DNA of 64,000 nucleotides from Clostridia bacterium. Its GTDB lineage: Bacteria > Bacillota > Clostridia > Oscillospirales > UBA644. The notes below the pieces were generated by a model. The model did no database searches, had not been told where the DNA came from, and worked only from the letters and a program-made list of their open reading frames with translations. A program made the position numbers and the translations under genes. The stretch spans positions 62,001-126,000 of the forward strand of contig JAFRTE010000012.1 of the NCBI GenBank assembly GCA_017427285.1, read 5' to 3'. This document shows, piece after piece, positions 31,350 through 39,507 of this stretch; within the stretch, counting starts at the first letter, position 1, and every line of letters begins with the position of its first letter.

Positions 31350-32693
31350 TCAGAGCTCTTTCACGTTTTTTATAACGGAATCTATTCTCGCCTTGAGCGC
31401 GGGATTCGTTTTTACCCTGTCTTCTATTTTATGTATCGCGTGATGAACGGTCGAATGATCTCTTCCGTTAAAAGTCTGTCCTATTTCCGGAAGCGAAAGA
31501 TCGGTGACCTCGCGCATTACATACATTGCGATCTGACGCGCGTAAGTTATCGCTTCCATACGCTTTTTGCTCAGTATATCCTCTTCTGAAACGTCAAATT
31601 CACGGCTTATCTCTTTTAAGACCTTATCGAAAACAACTGGTGTCGGCTCGTTTTCGCTCGTAATATCCTTTACTGCGGAGCTTGCAACGGAAATTGACGG
31701 CGGAAGATTTGATATAAGCTGAAACGCCATTATTTTTTTGAGCACGCCTTCTATCTGACGGATGTTGTTTTTTATTTTCATTGCTATAAAGTCTACAACG
31801 TCGTCGGGAAGCTCGAGGCCGTATGTTGTCGCTTTCTGTTTTATGATAGCAACTTTAAGCTCGTATTCGGGGAGATAGATATCGGTGATTATGCCCATTT
31901 CGAAGCGGGAGCGCAGTCTGCTTTCGAGAAGCGCGATATCTCTCGGCGGACGGTCGGACGCGAGAACTATCTGCTTGTTTGCCTCGTAAAGGGCGTTGAA
32001 CGTATGGAAAAACTCTTCCTGCGTGGAATCTTTGTTTGCTATAAACTGTATATCGTCTACGAAAAGAACGTCTATGCTTCTGTATTTGTTTTTGAATTCC
32101 GGCATCGTTTTGTTGCGGATATTTTCGATAAGCTCGTTTGTAAATTCCTCGCCGGTAATGTAGATAGTTTTATACGACGGAAAGTTTACCGCGATCTCGT
32201 TTCTTATCGCTTTTAAAAGATGCGTTTTTCCGAGACCGGTATTGCCGTAGATAAAAAGCGGATTGTACGCTTTTGCGGGATTTTTTGCTACGGCGCTGCA
32301 CGCGGCGTACGCATGCTTGTTCGATTCGCCTACAACGAAAGTGTTGAACGTATATTCGGGGTATATCGGTTCAACGAGATTTTCTATTTTAACTTTCGGC
32401 GCGTCCGTATGCTTTGCGGGCGTAGGCGCTGACTGATCTTCGGGCGTTATAACGTTTATGGACATATCGAAGCCGACTATCTCCGTCAGCACGGCGCTGA
32501 TGGCGTCCTTATATTTGGACATTATTATGTCTCTCTGAAAAGGCGAATCAACGAGCAGAACGGCGCAGAAATCAACGTACGATACGGGAACTATCGGTCT
32601 TATCCACAGATCCATCGCCTGTTTGCTTATCTGCTCGGAAAGACGTTCCACCGCGGCGGCCCATATATTTTCAAAGACTTTCATGGCTGTCAT
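31350..32693 (-). CDS. dnaA: chromosomal replication initiator protein DnaA
   Basis: Origin-binding AAA+ initiator. The 447-residue protein has domain I (1-80), a short linker containing SAPTPAKHTDAPK, the AAA+ core with Walker A YGNTGLGKTHL at about 149-159 and Walker B VLFVDDIQF at about 210-218, and domain IV with the DnaA-box recognition signature GRDHSTVHHAI at about 412-422. Leftward; its promoter lies about 100 bp upstream. Confidence 0.99.
   Translation of the reverse strand: MTAMKVFENIWAAAVERLSEQISKQAMDLWIRPIVPVSYVDFCAVLLVDSPFQRDIIMSKYKDAISAVLTEIVGFDMSINVITPEDQSAPTPAKHTDAPKVKIENLVEPIYPEYTFNTFVVGESNKHAYAACSAVAKNPAKAYNPLFIYGNTGLGKTHLLKAIRNEIAVNFPSYKTIYITGEEFTNELIENIRNKTMPEFKNKYRSIDVLFVDDIQFIANKDSTQEEFFHTFNALYEANKQIVLASDRPPRDIALLESRLRSRFEMGIITDIYLPEYELKVAIIKQKATTYGLELPDDVVDFIAMKIKNNIRQIEGVLKKIMAFQLISNLPPSISVASSAVKDITSENEPTPVVFDKVLKEISREFDVSEEDILSKKRMEAITYARQIAMYVMREVTDLSLPEIGQTFNGRDHSTVHHAIHKIEDRVKTNPALKARIDSVIKNVKEL
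32600..32608 (+). other. perfect DnaA box within dnaA
   Basis: TTATCCACA, a perfect consensus box, lies inside the 5' part of the dnaA coding region, opposite in orientation to those in the dnaA-dnaN spacer. It could contribute to autoregulation or origin architecture, or be chance. Confidence 0.5.
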
Positions 32694-32713
32694 CTCCTTA
32701 AATTACTGTTTAT

Positions 32714-32753
32714 CCGTCCGGGGAAAAGACGGAATATATAAAAAACCGGACGG
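32714..32753. repeat. inverted repeat in the dnaA leader
   Basis: Perfect 8-bp arms CCGTCCGG (32714-32721) and CCGGACGG (32746-32753) are separated by 24 bp. They fall within the predicted dnaA 5' leader, 20-60 bases before the start codon. They could form an RNA hairpin or be a protein-binding site; function unknown. Confidence 0.6.
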
Positions 32754-32793
32754 CAAATATATTATTTAAATATTAAATATAAATATATATAGC

Positions 32794-32822
32794 ATTATAG
32801 CATAAAATTGCCGTTTAATCAA
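32794..32822 (-). promoter_or_regulatory. sigma-A-type promoter for dnaA
   Basis: On the minus strand TTGATT (32817-32822) and TATAAT (32794-32799) are separated by 17 bases, predicting a dnaA leader of about 95 bases. Confidence 0.72.
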
Positions 32823-32881
32823 GTATTTTTTTCGTGTTTGCAATAATTTTCGAAAAAAATTTAAAAAACGGGATTTTTCTA

Positions 32882-32911
32882 TTGACAATTCCCGTTGAAA
32901 TGTATTATAAT
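32882..32911 (+). promoter_or_regulatory. strong sigma-A-type promoter for rpmH
   Basis: Perfect TTGACA (32882-32887) and TATAAT (32906-32911) with an 18-base spacer, about 80 bases before rpmH. It likely drives the rightward rpmH-rsmA run. The remaining 300-bp dnaA-rpmH spacer is AT-rich and shows no perfect DnaA box. Confidence 0.8.
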
Positions 32912-32993
32912 ATATTGACACTCAAAATCTGCCCTTCAAATACAGGGCGGAAAAAGTATATGTGAAGACCCCGGAAAAGGAGGTTCGGTAAAG

Positions 32994-33128
32994 ATGTTAA
33001 GGACGTATCAGCCCAAAAAAAGGCAGAGAAGCAAGGTTCACGGATTCCGCAAGAGAATGAAGACCGCAAACGGAAGAAAAGTTCTCGCCAGAAGACGCGC
33101 GAGAGGCAGAAAACAGCTTTCGCTGTGA
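32994..33128 (+). CDS. rpmH: 50S ribosomal protein L34
   Basis: The 44-residue, very basic protein starts [18 protein letters not shown] and ends RGRKQLSL, the standard L34 sequence pattern. A near-perfect AAAAGGAGGT site precedes the ATG. First gene of the rightward origin operon, ten bases before rnpA. Confidence 0.98.
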   Translation: MLRTYQPKKRQRSKVHGFRKRMKTANGRKVLARRRARGRKQLSL

Positions 33129-33137
33129 TCGGTTAAA

Positions 33138-33533
33138 ATGAAATATACGAAATCTATCAGGGACGACAGGGTATTTCGGTATCTGTACAGAAAAGGCGCG
33201 TCTGTTGCGGCGCCGACCGTTGTGGTATACTACCGCAAAAACAGACAGCCGGTTAATCAATTGGGTCTCACAACCGCAAAAAAAATAGGAAACGCAGTGC
33301 AGAGAAACCGTGCGAGAAGATTGATGAGGGAAGCATTCAGACTGCTTGAACCCACACTTGCCGGAAAGTACGACATCGTGCTCGTTGCCCGCTCGAAAAC
33401 CCCGTTCGTTCTGATGGATGAAGTAAAAAGCGATCTTGTCTGCGCGTTTGCAAAAGCGGGCATAATCGCGGAAAATCGGGAAAACAATGAAATTAAGCCG
33501 GATTCCAGCCAGAACGGCAATTGCGCTGATTAA
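33138..33533 (+). CDS. rnpA: ribonuclease P protein component
   Basis: Protein subunit of RNase P, which matures tRNA 5' ends. The 131-residue protein shows the family signature [21 protein letters not shown] at about residues 49-69, with a slightly extended polar C terminus (residues 115-131), which is the part overlapped by yidD. The rpmH-rnpA-yidD-yidC order is conserved in bacteria. Confidence 0.96.
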   Translation: MKYTKSIRDDRVFRYLYRKGASVAAPTVVVYYRKNRQPVNQLGLTTAKKIGNAVQRNRARRLMREAFRLLEPTLAGKYDIVLVARSKTPFVLMDEVKSDLVCAFAKAGIIAENRENNEIKPDSSQNGNCAD

Positions 33534-33756
33534 AATTTACAGAAACAATATTTCACCGTTCACCCCCCCGTGTTGCCGGTTTACTCCAACCTGCTCGGAG
33601 TATGCCATTGAGGCGTTTCGGATTCACGGTTTTATCAGGGGGTTTTTTCTCACGTTATGGAGGATTCTGCGCTGCAATCCCTTCAGCAGGGGAGGATACG
33701 ACCCCGTTCCCGAAAAATCAAGGAGTATAAAGCTGAGTAAATGGAAAGTATTTTAG
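33487..33756 (+). CDS. yidD: membrane protein insertion efficiency factor YidD
   Basis: An 89-residue protein with the family core: IYRNNISPF, then [16 protein letters not shown] (conserved Cys residues) and [15 protein letters not shown]. It aids YidC-dependent membrane insertion. It overlaps the 3' end of rnpA by 47 bases in another frame and the start of yidC by 16 bases. Confidence 0.95.
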   Translation: MKLSRIPARTAIALIKIYRNNISPFTPPCCRFTPTCSEYAIEAFRIHGFIRGFFLTLWRILRCNPFSRGGYDPVPEKSRSIKLSKWKVF

Positions 33757-34814
33757 ACATTATCTATATCCCGCTTGCGTGGATTTTCAAACTGTGCTAT
33801 ACGCTGGTCAACAATTACGGACTTGCGATAATTCTTTTTGCGTTTATCGCAAAGCTCCTTATGCTTCCGCTCGGCATAAAAGGTGAAAAAGGCAGACTGA
33901 AAATGCAGGCAGTCCAGCCGAAAGTAAACGCGCTGCAGCAAAAATACAAGGGAGACACAAAAAACCCGAAGTATTCCGAGGAACTGCAGCAGATTTATTC
34001 CGAAGAGGGATACAACCCCATGTCGGGTTGTCTTCCCACTCTTATTCAGCTTCCCATCATTCTCGGTCTGTGGAACGCCATACGCCGTCCGCTCACGTAT
34101 ATTGTGGGACTCAACAAGATTACCAATTTCGCAATAGTAAACATTCTTAAGGATCTCGGAATTTCGAAAATAGTCGACGCGCTCGGCTCTACCGATCTTG
34201 GAAACCTTGACGCGGTAACAAAATGGCTTCAGACAAACGAGATACGCGTGGCGCAGGCATTAAACGACAGCAATGTTTTAGATTCCGTTAAAACGGGGCT
34301 TGAAGGATATGCCGAAAAATATCCGGACGCGGGATTTATAACAAACGTATCTACGCTCAACCTCAATTTCCTCGGACTTGACCTCGGCATGACGCCGACT
34401 GAATACATAAACGAAGCAGGCACTGTATTTACATGGGCGGTGCTTCTGCCCATCATTTCCGGCTTAACGTCCTTCCTTCTGAGCTTCCTAACTCAGAAAT
34501 TCAATGCGCAGCCGTCCCCCGACGGAAAGAAAAACGGCATGAATCTTCTTATGTATACCATGCCGCTGCTTTCTCTGTGGCTTGCGTTTTCGTTCCAGAC
34601 AGGCGTCGGCATTTACTGGATAGCGTCCAACGTTCTGGCAATAGGACAGATATTCCTTCTCAGGGCGATCGTAAAGCCGCCGAAGGAAAAAGAGAAGCCG
34701 CAAAAAGAAGTAAAACTGAACTACAATCAAATCGAAAAAATGAAGCGTATGGAAAAAGAGCGCGAAATGCAGGATGCTATAGAAGTATCCGAAGAAGAGC
34801 AGAAAAACGGGTAA
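33741..34814 (+). CDS. yidC: membrane protein insertase YidC/Oxa1
   Basis: A 357-residue insertase of the short Gram-positive kind, lacking the large periplasmic domain. Membrane segments are evident near residues 15-50, 95-125, 230-255 and 275-315, and the amphipathic region [20 protein letters not shown] at about 53-72 is the family's cytoplasmic coiled hairpin. Unusually, residues 125-225 hold a soluble insert before the third span. The tail is Lys/Glu-rich. No lipobox is seen at the N terminus. Works with YidD and SecYEG. Confidence 0.93.
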   Translation: MESILDIIYIPLAWIFKLCYTLVNNYGLAIILFAFIAKLLMLPLGIKGEKGRLKMQAVQPKVNALQQKYKGDTKNPKYSEELQQIYSEEGYNPMSGCLPTLIQLPIILGLWNAIRRPLTYIVGLNKITNFAIVNILKDLGISKIVDALGSTDLGNLDAVTKWLQTNEIRVAQALNDSNVLDSVKTGLEGYAEKYPDAGFITNVSTLNLNFLGLDLGMTPTEYINEAGTVFTWAVLLPIISGLTSFLLSFLTQKFNAQPSPDGKKNGMNLLMYTMPLLSLWLAFSFQTGVGIYWIASNVLAIGQIFLLRAIVKPPKEKEKPQKEVKLNYNQIEKMKRMEKEREMQDAIEVSEEEQKNG

Positions 34815-34845
34815 TTGCGCCCATACGCTGCTGAAAGGAAAAAAA

Positions 34846-35793
34846 GTGAAAAAGACATTTACGGGCAAGACCATCGAGGCAGCCGTTGAAAATGCGGCAA
34901 AAGCACTCGGCATTTCCAGCGATCTGTTTTCTTACGAAATAGAAACGCTGCCTAAAAAAGGTTTTCTCGGTATTGGCGCCGTTCCCGCAAAAATAGTTGT
35001 AAATTACGAAGTTTCCGTTGAAGACAGAATTGAAGAATACCTTACCGGACTTTTTAAAATAGTCGGACTTGAAGGCTGCAAAACGAGTATCGCCGCAGAC
35101 GGTGAAAACATTTCCATTACCATAGACGGCGACGACGCGGATATCTTCACTCAGAGACAGGGCGAGGAGCTCGAAGCTCTTCAGTGGATAATCGCCCTTT
35201 CCCTTAACCGTGACGGCGACACGAAATACAGAGTTACCCTCAATATCAACAATTACCGCGAAAAAATAAAAGAACGTCTTGAAGCTCTCGCCGCAAAAAC
35301 GGCAAAACAGGTGCTTAAAACGCACAGACGCGTTACTCTTAACCCGATGAGCGCGTTTCAGAGACGCATAATCCACACATATCTTCAGAACGAAGAAAAT
35401 ATCACCACTTATTCCGTAGGAAGCGAGCCGAACAGAAAAGTTGTAGTTTCATACCAGGGCGAAGGCGATCAGAATCAGCGCCCGAGAACGCAGGGTAAGA
35501 AAAACTACGGCAAGAAAAACGGCGCAAAACCGCGCTATAACAACGAAAAAACCGAAACCGGCGAAATCGCTTTCGTCGAAGGCGAAAAAAGAGCTCCCAG
35601 ACAGCAAAACGACTCGAAACCGACGGATAACGGCAATAAAAATTACGGAAAAAAACAGTATAATAACAGACAGCGCTACGACCGTCCGCGTCAGCAAAAC
35701 GCAGTTGCTTCGGCGCCTTCCGAGCCTACAGTAGAGCTTCGCGCAGGCGAAAAGAGAGCTGCAAAACCCGAAAAGAACGAAGCGGACAAGTAA
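34846..35793 (+). CDS. khpB: KhpB/Jag RNA-binding protein with long basic tail
   Basis: KhpB (Jag, EloR) binds RNA with KhpA and affects cell elongation and division. Domains in the 315 residues: Jag-N (about 1-52, with LPKKGFLGIGAVPAKI), KH-II (about 55-130) and R3H (about 135-202, with RRIIH). The KH loop, normally GxxG, reads QRQG at 103-106, so the first glycine is lost. Residues 203-315 form a disordered Asn/Lys/Arg/Gln-rich tail with repeated KKNYGKK-like motifs. The start is GTG with GAAAGGA upstream. Confidence 0.93.
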   Translation: MKKTFTGKTIEAAVENAAKALGISSDLFSYEIETLPKKGFLGIGAVPAKIVVNYEVSVEDRIEEYLTGLFKIVGLEGCKTSIAADGENISITIDGDDADIFTQRQGEELEALQWIIALSLNRDGDTKYRVTLNINNYREKIKERLEALAAKTAKQVLKTHRRVTLNPMSAFQRRIIHTYLQNEENITTYSVGSEPNRKVVVSYQGEGDQNQRPRTQGKKNYGKKNGAKPRYNNEKTETGEIAFVEGEKRAPRQQNDSKPTDNGNKNYGKKQYNNRQRYDRPRQQNAVASAPSEPTVELRAGEKRAAKPEKNEADK

Positions 35794-35794
35794 T

Positions 35795-37132
35795 ATGAAA
35801 AACGAAACGATCGCCGCGCTTTCGACCGCGCCGTATAAAGCGGCGTTAGGCGTAATACGCATGTCGGGCGAAGATGCGGTTGCAATAGCGGAAAAGGTTT
35901 TTTCCCGCAGTCTGAGATCCGAGCGGTCGTCTTCGGTAATACACGGAAATATCGTCGACGGCACGCAAACCGTTGACGATGTTCTTGTTTCCGTCTTTTT
36001 TGCCCCAAACAGCTTTACCGGAGAGGACACGGTAGAGATCTCGTGTCACGGCGGCGTATACAACTGTTTTCGCATACTGCGCCTGCTTATAAAAAACGGC
36101 GCGAGGCAGGCAAAAAACGGCGAATTTACAAAACGGGCGTTTTTAAACGGAAAGCTCGATCTGCTAAAAGCCGAAGCGATAATAGATCTTATAGACAGCG
36201 AAACGAAGTCCGAAGCGAACGCGGCGGTATCAAGACTCAAAGGCAGACTTTCAGACAGGATAAACGCGCTGCGCGAAGGGCTGCTTGAAATTTCCGCGCG
36301 GCTTCTGGCGTTTATAGACTATCCCGACGACGATATCGAAGACACGGACGCGCAGGAGATGCGAGCTTTGATAATCAATACCCACTCCGAGCTTGAAAAG
36401 CTGATAGATTCTTACGGTTCGGGGAAGCTGATAAAAGACGGGGTAAAAACCGTTATTGCCGGCAAGCCGAACGTAGGAAAAAGCATGCTTATGAACAGAT
36501 TGCTCGGTGAGGACAGGTGTATAGTTACGTCCGTTGCGGGCACGACGCGCGACGTTATCGAAGAAAGCGCCGAAATAGGCGGTGTAAAGCTTCGTCTTTT
36601 CGATACCGCGGGGCTGAGGGACGCTTCCGACGAGGTTGAAAAAATAGGCGTTGAAAAAACAGTGGTAAAGCTTTCCGAAGCGCAGCTTATTCTCTGCGTT
36701 TTCGATCTGACGGACGTTCAGACGGAGGTCCCCGAAGAAATAGCCGCGGCGAATGCGAAGAAAATTGCGGTCTTCAACAAGCTTGACCTTATTTCCGAAA
36801 AGCCCGAAGTTCCGGACGGATTTGACCGCGCGGTATTTATAAGCGCAAAAACGGGAGAAGGGGAGGACGGACTCGAAAAGGCGGTCTCGGAGCTTTTTCC
36901 CCTTGCCGCCGAAGCCTGCGAGAGCGAAATACCTGCAAATCTGAGGCAGTACGAATGTCTCGTTGCCGCAAAAGACGAACTTTCACACGCAATTGAAAAT
37001 ATAGGAATTACCCCGGACGCCCTGCTTTGCGATATCGAAGGCGCCATATCCGCTCTCGGCGAAATGACGGGAAAAACGGTATCGGAAGAAATAATAGAAA
37101 ACATTTTTTCTCGTTTCTGCGTAGGAAAATGA
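35795..37132 (+). CDS. mnmE: tRNA modification GTPase MnmE
   Basis: Partner of MnmG in wobble-uridine modification. The 445-residue protein has an N-terminal folate-binding domain, a helical domain, and a G domain with G1 GKPNVGKS at about 223-230, G3 DTAG and G4 NKLD at about 328-331. It ends in FCVGK, matching the conserved C-terminal CxGK motif. It follows khpB by one base. Confidence 0.97.
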   Translation: MKNETIAALSTAPYKAALGVIRMSGEDAVAIAEKVFSRSLRSERSSSVIHGNIVDGTQTVDDVLVSVFFAPNSFTGEDTVEISCHGGVYNCFRILRLLIKNGARQAKNGEFTKRAFLNGKLDLLKAEAIIDLIDSETKSEANAAVSRLKGRLSDRINALREGLLEISARLLAFIDYPDDDIEDTDAQEMRALIINTHSELEKLIDSYGSGKLIKDGVKTVIAGKPNVGKSMLMNRLLGEDRCIVTSVAGTTRDVIEESAEIGGVKLRLFDTAGLRDASDEVEKIGVEKTVVKLSEAQLILCVFDLTDVQTEVPEEIAAANAKKIAVFNKLDLISEKPEVPDGFDRAVFISAKTGEGEDGLEKAVSELFPLAAEACESEIPANLRQYECLVAAKDELSHAIENIGITPDALLCDIEGAISALGEMTGKTVSEEIIENIFSRFCVGK

Positions 37133-37160
37133 TCAATCCCGACATGAGAAAGGGACAGTT

Positions 37161-38276
37161 ATGATAATACTTGACGAATACAGACTTAAAATCGAAGATT
37201 ACAGAAAACAGGCGAAAGATCTTGCTTCCGCCATGAAAACGGAAGAGCTTGAAAAACGGCTCGGAGAGATAGAATCCGCCGTTGCCGCCCCCGACTTCTG
37301 GAACGATATGGAGCGTTCGCAGAAGCTTCTTGTCGAGCAGAAAACGCTTAAAGACAAGCTGAGCAGATACAAATATCTTCTCGGACTTATCGACGACGCC
37401 GAAACGCTTGCTGAGATGGCGGAAGACGAGGGCGTTGAAGAATATGAAAACGAACTCGGCGAAACGGCGCGAATGATAGAAAAAGAGTTTGAAAAACAGA
37501 CGCTTGAAACGCTTTTAAACGGCGAATACGACGCAAACAACGCCATTTTGACTCTTCACGCCGGCGCGGGAGGCACCGAAGCGCAGGACTGGGCTTTGAT
37601 GCTTTACCGCATGTACTGCCGTTTCGGCGAACAGCACGGATACAAGGTTAAAACCATAGATATCCTGGACGGCGAAGAAGCCGGCATAAAAAGCGCGACG
37701 GTAGTTATCGAAGGGCCGAACGCATACGGATATCTGAAGTCCGAAGCGGGCGTTCACCGTCTTGTAAGAATATCGCCGTTTGACGCTTCCGGCAGAAGAC
37801 ATACGTCGTTTGCGTCCGTGGAAGTAATGCCCGAGATTACGGACGACAAAAATATCGAGATACGCGAAGAAGATATAAAAGTTGAGGCGCACAGGGCTTC
37901 CGGCGCGGGCGGCCAGCATATAAACAAGACAGACTCCGCCATCAGGATAACCCATATCCCCACGGGCATAGTCGTCGGATGCCAGAACGAACGTTCGCAA
38001 AAGCAAAACAAGGAGCAGGCGCTGAAAATGCTAAAAAGCAAGCTGCTCGAAATAAAAGAGCGCGAACATCTCGATAAGATCGAGGATATTAAGGGCGACC
38101 AGATGCAGATAGCGTGGGGCTCGCAGATACGCTCATATGTATTTATGCCCTACACGCTCGTAAAGGATCACAGAACGAATTACGAAATGGGCAACGTTAA
38201 CGCAGTTATGGACGGCGCGCTCGATGGATTTATCGACGCATATTTAAGATATCTTAAAAACGGCGAAAACGCATAA
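37161..38276 (+). CDS. prfB: peptide chain release factor 2
   Basis: RF2 releases peptides at UGA/UAA. The 371-residue protein has SPF at about 207-209 and the GGQ loop GAGGQHINKTDS at about 248-259. It is an uninterrupted frame from the ATG at 37161: there is no in-frame UGA needing the +1 programmed frameshift found near codon 25 in many bacteria. Between mnmE and the small membrane ORF. Confidence 0.96.
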   Translation: MIILDEYRLKIEDYRKQAKDLASAMKTEELEKRLGEIESAVAAPDFWNDMERSQKLLVEQKTLKDKLSRYKYLLGLIDDAETLAEMAEDEGVEEYENELGETARMIEKEFEKQTLETLLNGEYDANNAILTLHAGAGGTEAQDWALMLYRMYCRFGEQHGYKVKTIDILDGEEAGIKSATVVIEGPNAYGYLKSEAGVHRLVRISPFDASGRRHTSFASVEVMPEITDDKNIEIREEDIKVEAHRASGAGGQHINKTDSAIRITHIPTGIVVGCQNERSQKQNKEQALKMLKSKLLEIKEREHLDKIEDIKGDQMQIAWGSQIRSYVFMPYTLVKDHRTNYEMGNVNAVMDGALDGFIDAYLRYLKNGENA

Positions 38277-38289
38277 AAAGGAGCCTTTT

Positions 38290-38436
38290 ATGAATATCAG
38301 CATAAAAAAACAGGGCGACGGGAGCGACAGAAGCGTGATTATAAACGTTCCGTGGTATGATATCCTTATCGCGGGTATCGCCGCTGCCGTTATCACGGGC
38401 ATCGCAGCGTTTTTTTCGCGCCGCAGCAAAGACTGA
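38290..38436 (+). CDS. small single-span membrane protein
   Basis: A 48-residue ORF of unknown function, too short for most gene callers. The ATG is preceded by AAAAGGAG eight bases away. Residues 1-18 are polar and basic; residues about 19-42 form one hydrophobic helix (VPWYDILIAGIAAAVITGIA), followed by a basic SRRSKD end, so it is probably an inner-membrane protein with the C terminus inside. Its stop overlaps the rsmA start (TGATG), tying its translation to rsmA. A loose resemblance to DUF4342-type proteins is a guess. Confidence 0.72.
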   Translation: MNISIKKQGDGSDRSVIINVPWYDILIAGIAAAVITGIAAFFSRRSKD

Positions 38437-39293
38437 TGGAGCTTACGAACCTTTCCGTAATACGTTCGCTGTGCGAAAAATACGGATTTGAGTTTTCCAA
38501 AACTCTCGGACAGAATTTTCTCGTAAACGCCGCTATCCCGCCGAAAATAGCCGAAGAAGCCGAAACGGACGGAAAATTCGTTGTTGAAATAGGCCCGGGC
38601 TTCGGCTGTCTCACAAAAGAGCTTTGCAAACGCGCAAAAAAGGTAGTTGCGGTAGAGATAGACTCTTCACTTATCCCCGTTCTTAACGAAACTCTTGCGG
38701 AATTTGGCAATCTCGAAATCGTAAATGACGATATCCTTTCCGTAGATATTTCCGCTCTCTGCGAAAAACACGGCGAAAAAAGCGTTGATATCTGCGCAAA
38801 TCTGCCGTATTATATCACAACTCCCATCGTTATGCACCTTCTTGAAAGCGGAGCGCCGGTAAAATCGGTAACAGTAATGGTGCAAAAAGAGCTTGCAAGG
38901 CGGATCGTTTCGACGCCCGGCTCGTCCGACTACGGCGCAGTAACCGCTTCGGTCGCGTATTACACAAACCCGAAGCATCTTTTCAACGTCTCTGCCGGAT
39001 CGTTTTATCCCGCCCCGAAAGTCGATTCCGCGGTAATCCGGCTTGACGTTATCCCCGAAAACGAACGCATACCCGTTAAGGACAAAGAAACGTTTTTCAA
39101 AGTGATCCGCTCGGCGTTTGCAATGCGCAGAAAAACGCTTGTAAACAACCTTTCCGCCGGATTTAACATGGAAAAGACCGAAGCCGCCGAAATCCTTTCC
39201 TCTCTTTCCATCCCCGTTTCCGTTCGCGGCGAGGCTCTCGGAAATAAAGACTTTGCACGAATTGCAGACAAAATTTTAATGCGGAACGGATGA
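38436..39293 (+). CDS. rsmA: 16S rRNA (adenine(1518)-N6/adenine(1519)-N6)-dimethyltransferase
   Basis: RsmA (KsgA) dimethylates two adjacent adenines at the 3' end of 16S rRNA with SAM. The 285-residue protein has the N-terminal LGQNFLVN motif at about 26-33, SAM motif I EIGPGFGCLT at about 50-59 and the catalytic NLPYYITTP at about 125-133. Last gene of the rightward origin run; a terminator follows. Confidence 0.97.
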   Translation: MELTNLSVIRSLCEKYGFEFSKTLGQNFLVNAAIPPKIAEEAETDGKFVVEIGPGFGCLTKELCKRAKKVVAVEIDSSLIPVLNETLAEFGNLEIVNDDILSVDISALCEKHGEKSVDICANLPYYITTPIVMHLLESGAPVKSVTVMVQKELARRIVSTPGSSDYGAVTASVAYYTNPKHLFNVSAGSFYPAPKVDSAVIRLDVIPENERIPVKDKETFFKVIRSAFAMRRKTLVNNLSAGFNMEKTEAAEILSSLSIPVSVRGEALGNKDFARIADKILMRNG

Positions 39294-39507
39294 TCCAATG
39301 CGCGACTTGTGCGCAATTCATGCAACTAAGCTGCAAATCATTTATAAAAAAGCTGAGAACTTTAAAATTCTCAGCTTTTTTGCTTTTATTATTAATGAAT
39401 TGACTTGCTTTGCAGTCATGAACTATTTCTTCGAAACGTGAATTGCAGCAGTGTTGAGTGAATTGAATTGTTTTGCAATTCATTATCAAATCCGCACTCC
39501 GCATTAA
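39294..39507. repeat. rsmA-serS gap with several small hairpins
   Basis: Besides the terminator, the gap contains small inverted repeats: TGCGC...GCGCA (39299-39315), TGCA...TGCA (39321-39335) and TGAATTG-TTTTG-CAATTCA (39464-39482), with AATTCAT-like words between. A similar arrangement occurs after leuS. No gene seen. Confidence 0.5.
39347..39380. terminator. intrinsic terminator between rsmA and serS
   Basis: A perfect 13-bp stem AAAAAGCTGAGAA / TTCTCAGCTTTTT with an eight-base loop, followed by a T run on the plus strand and, in reverse, by an A-derived T run on the minus strand. It can end both convergent transcripts. The stem is identical to one at 60121-60153. Confidence 0.85.
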
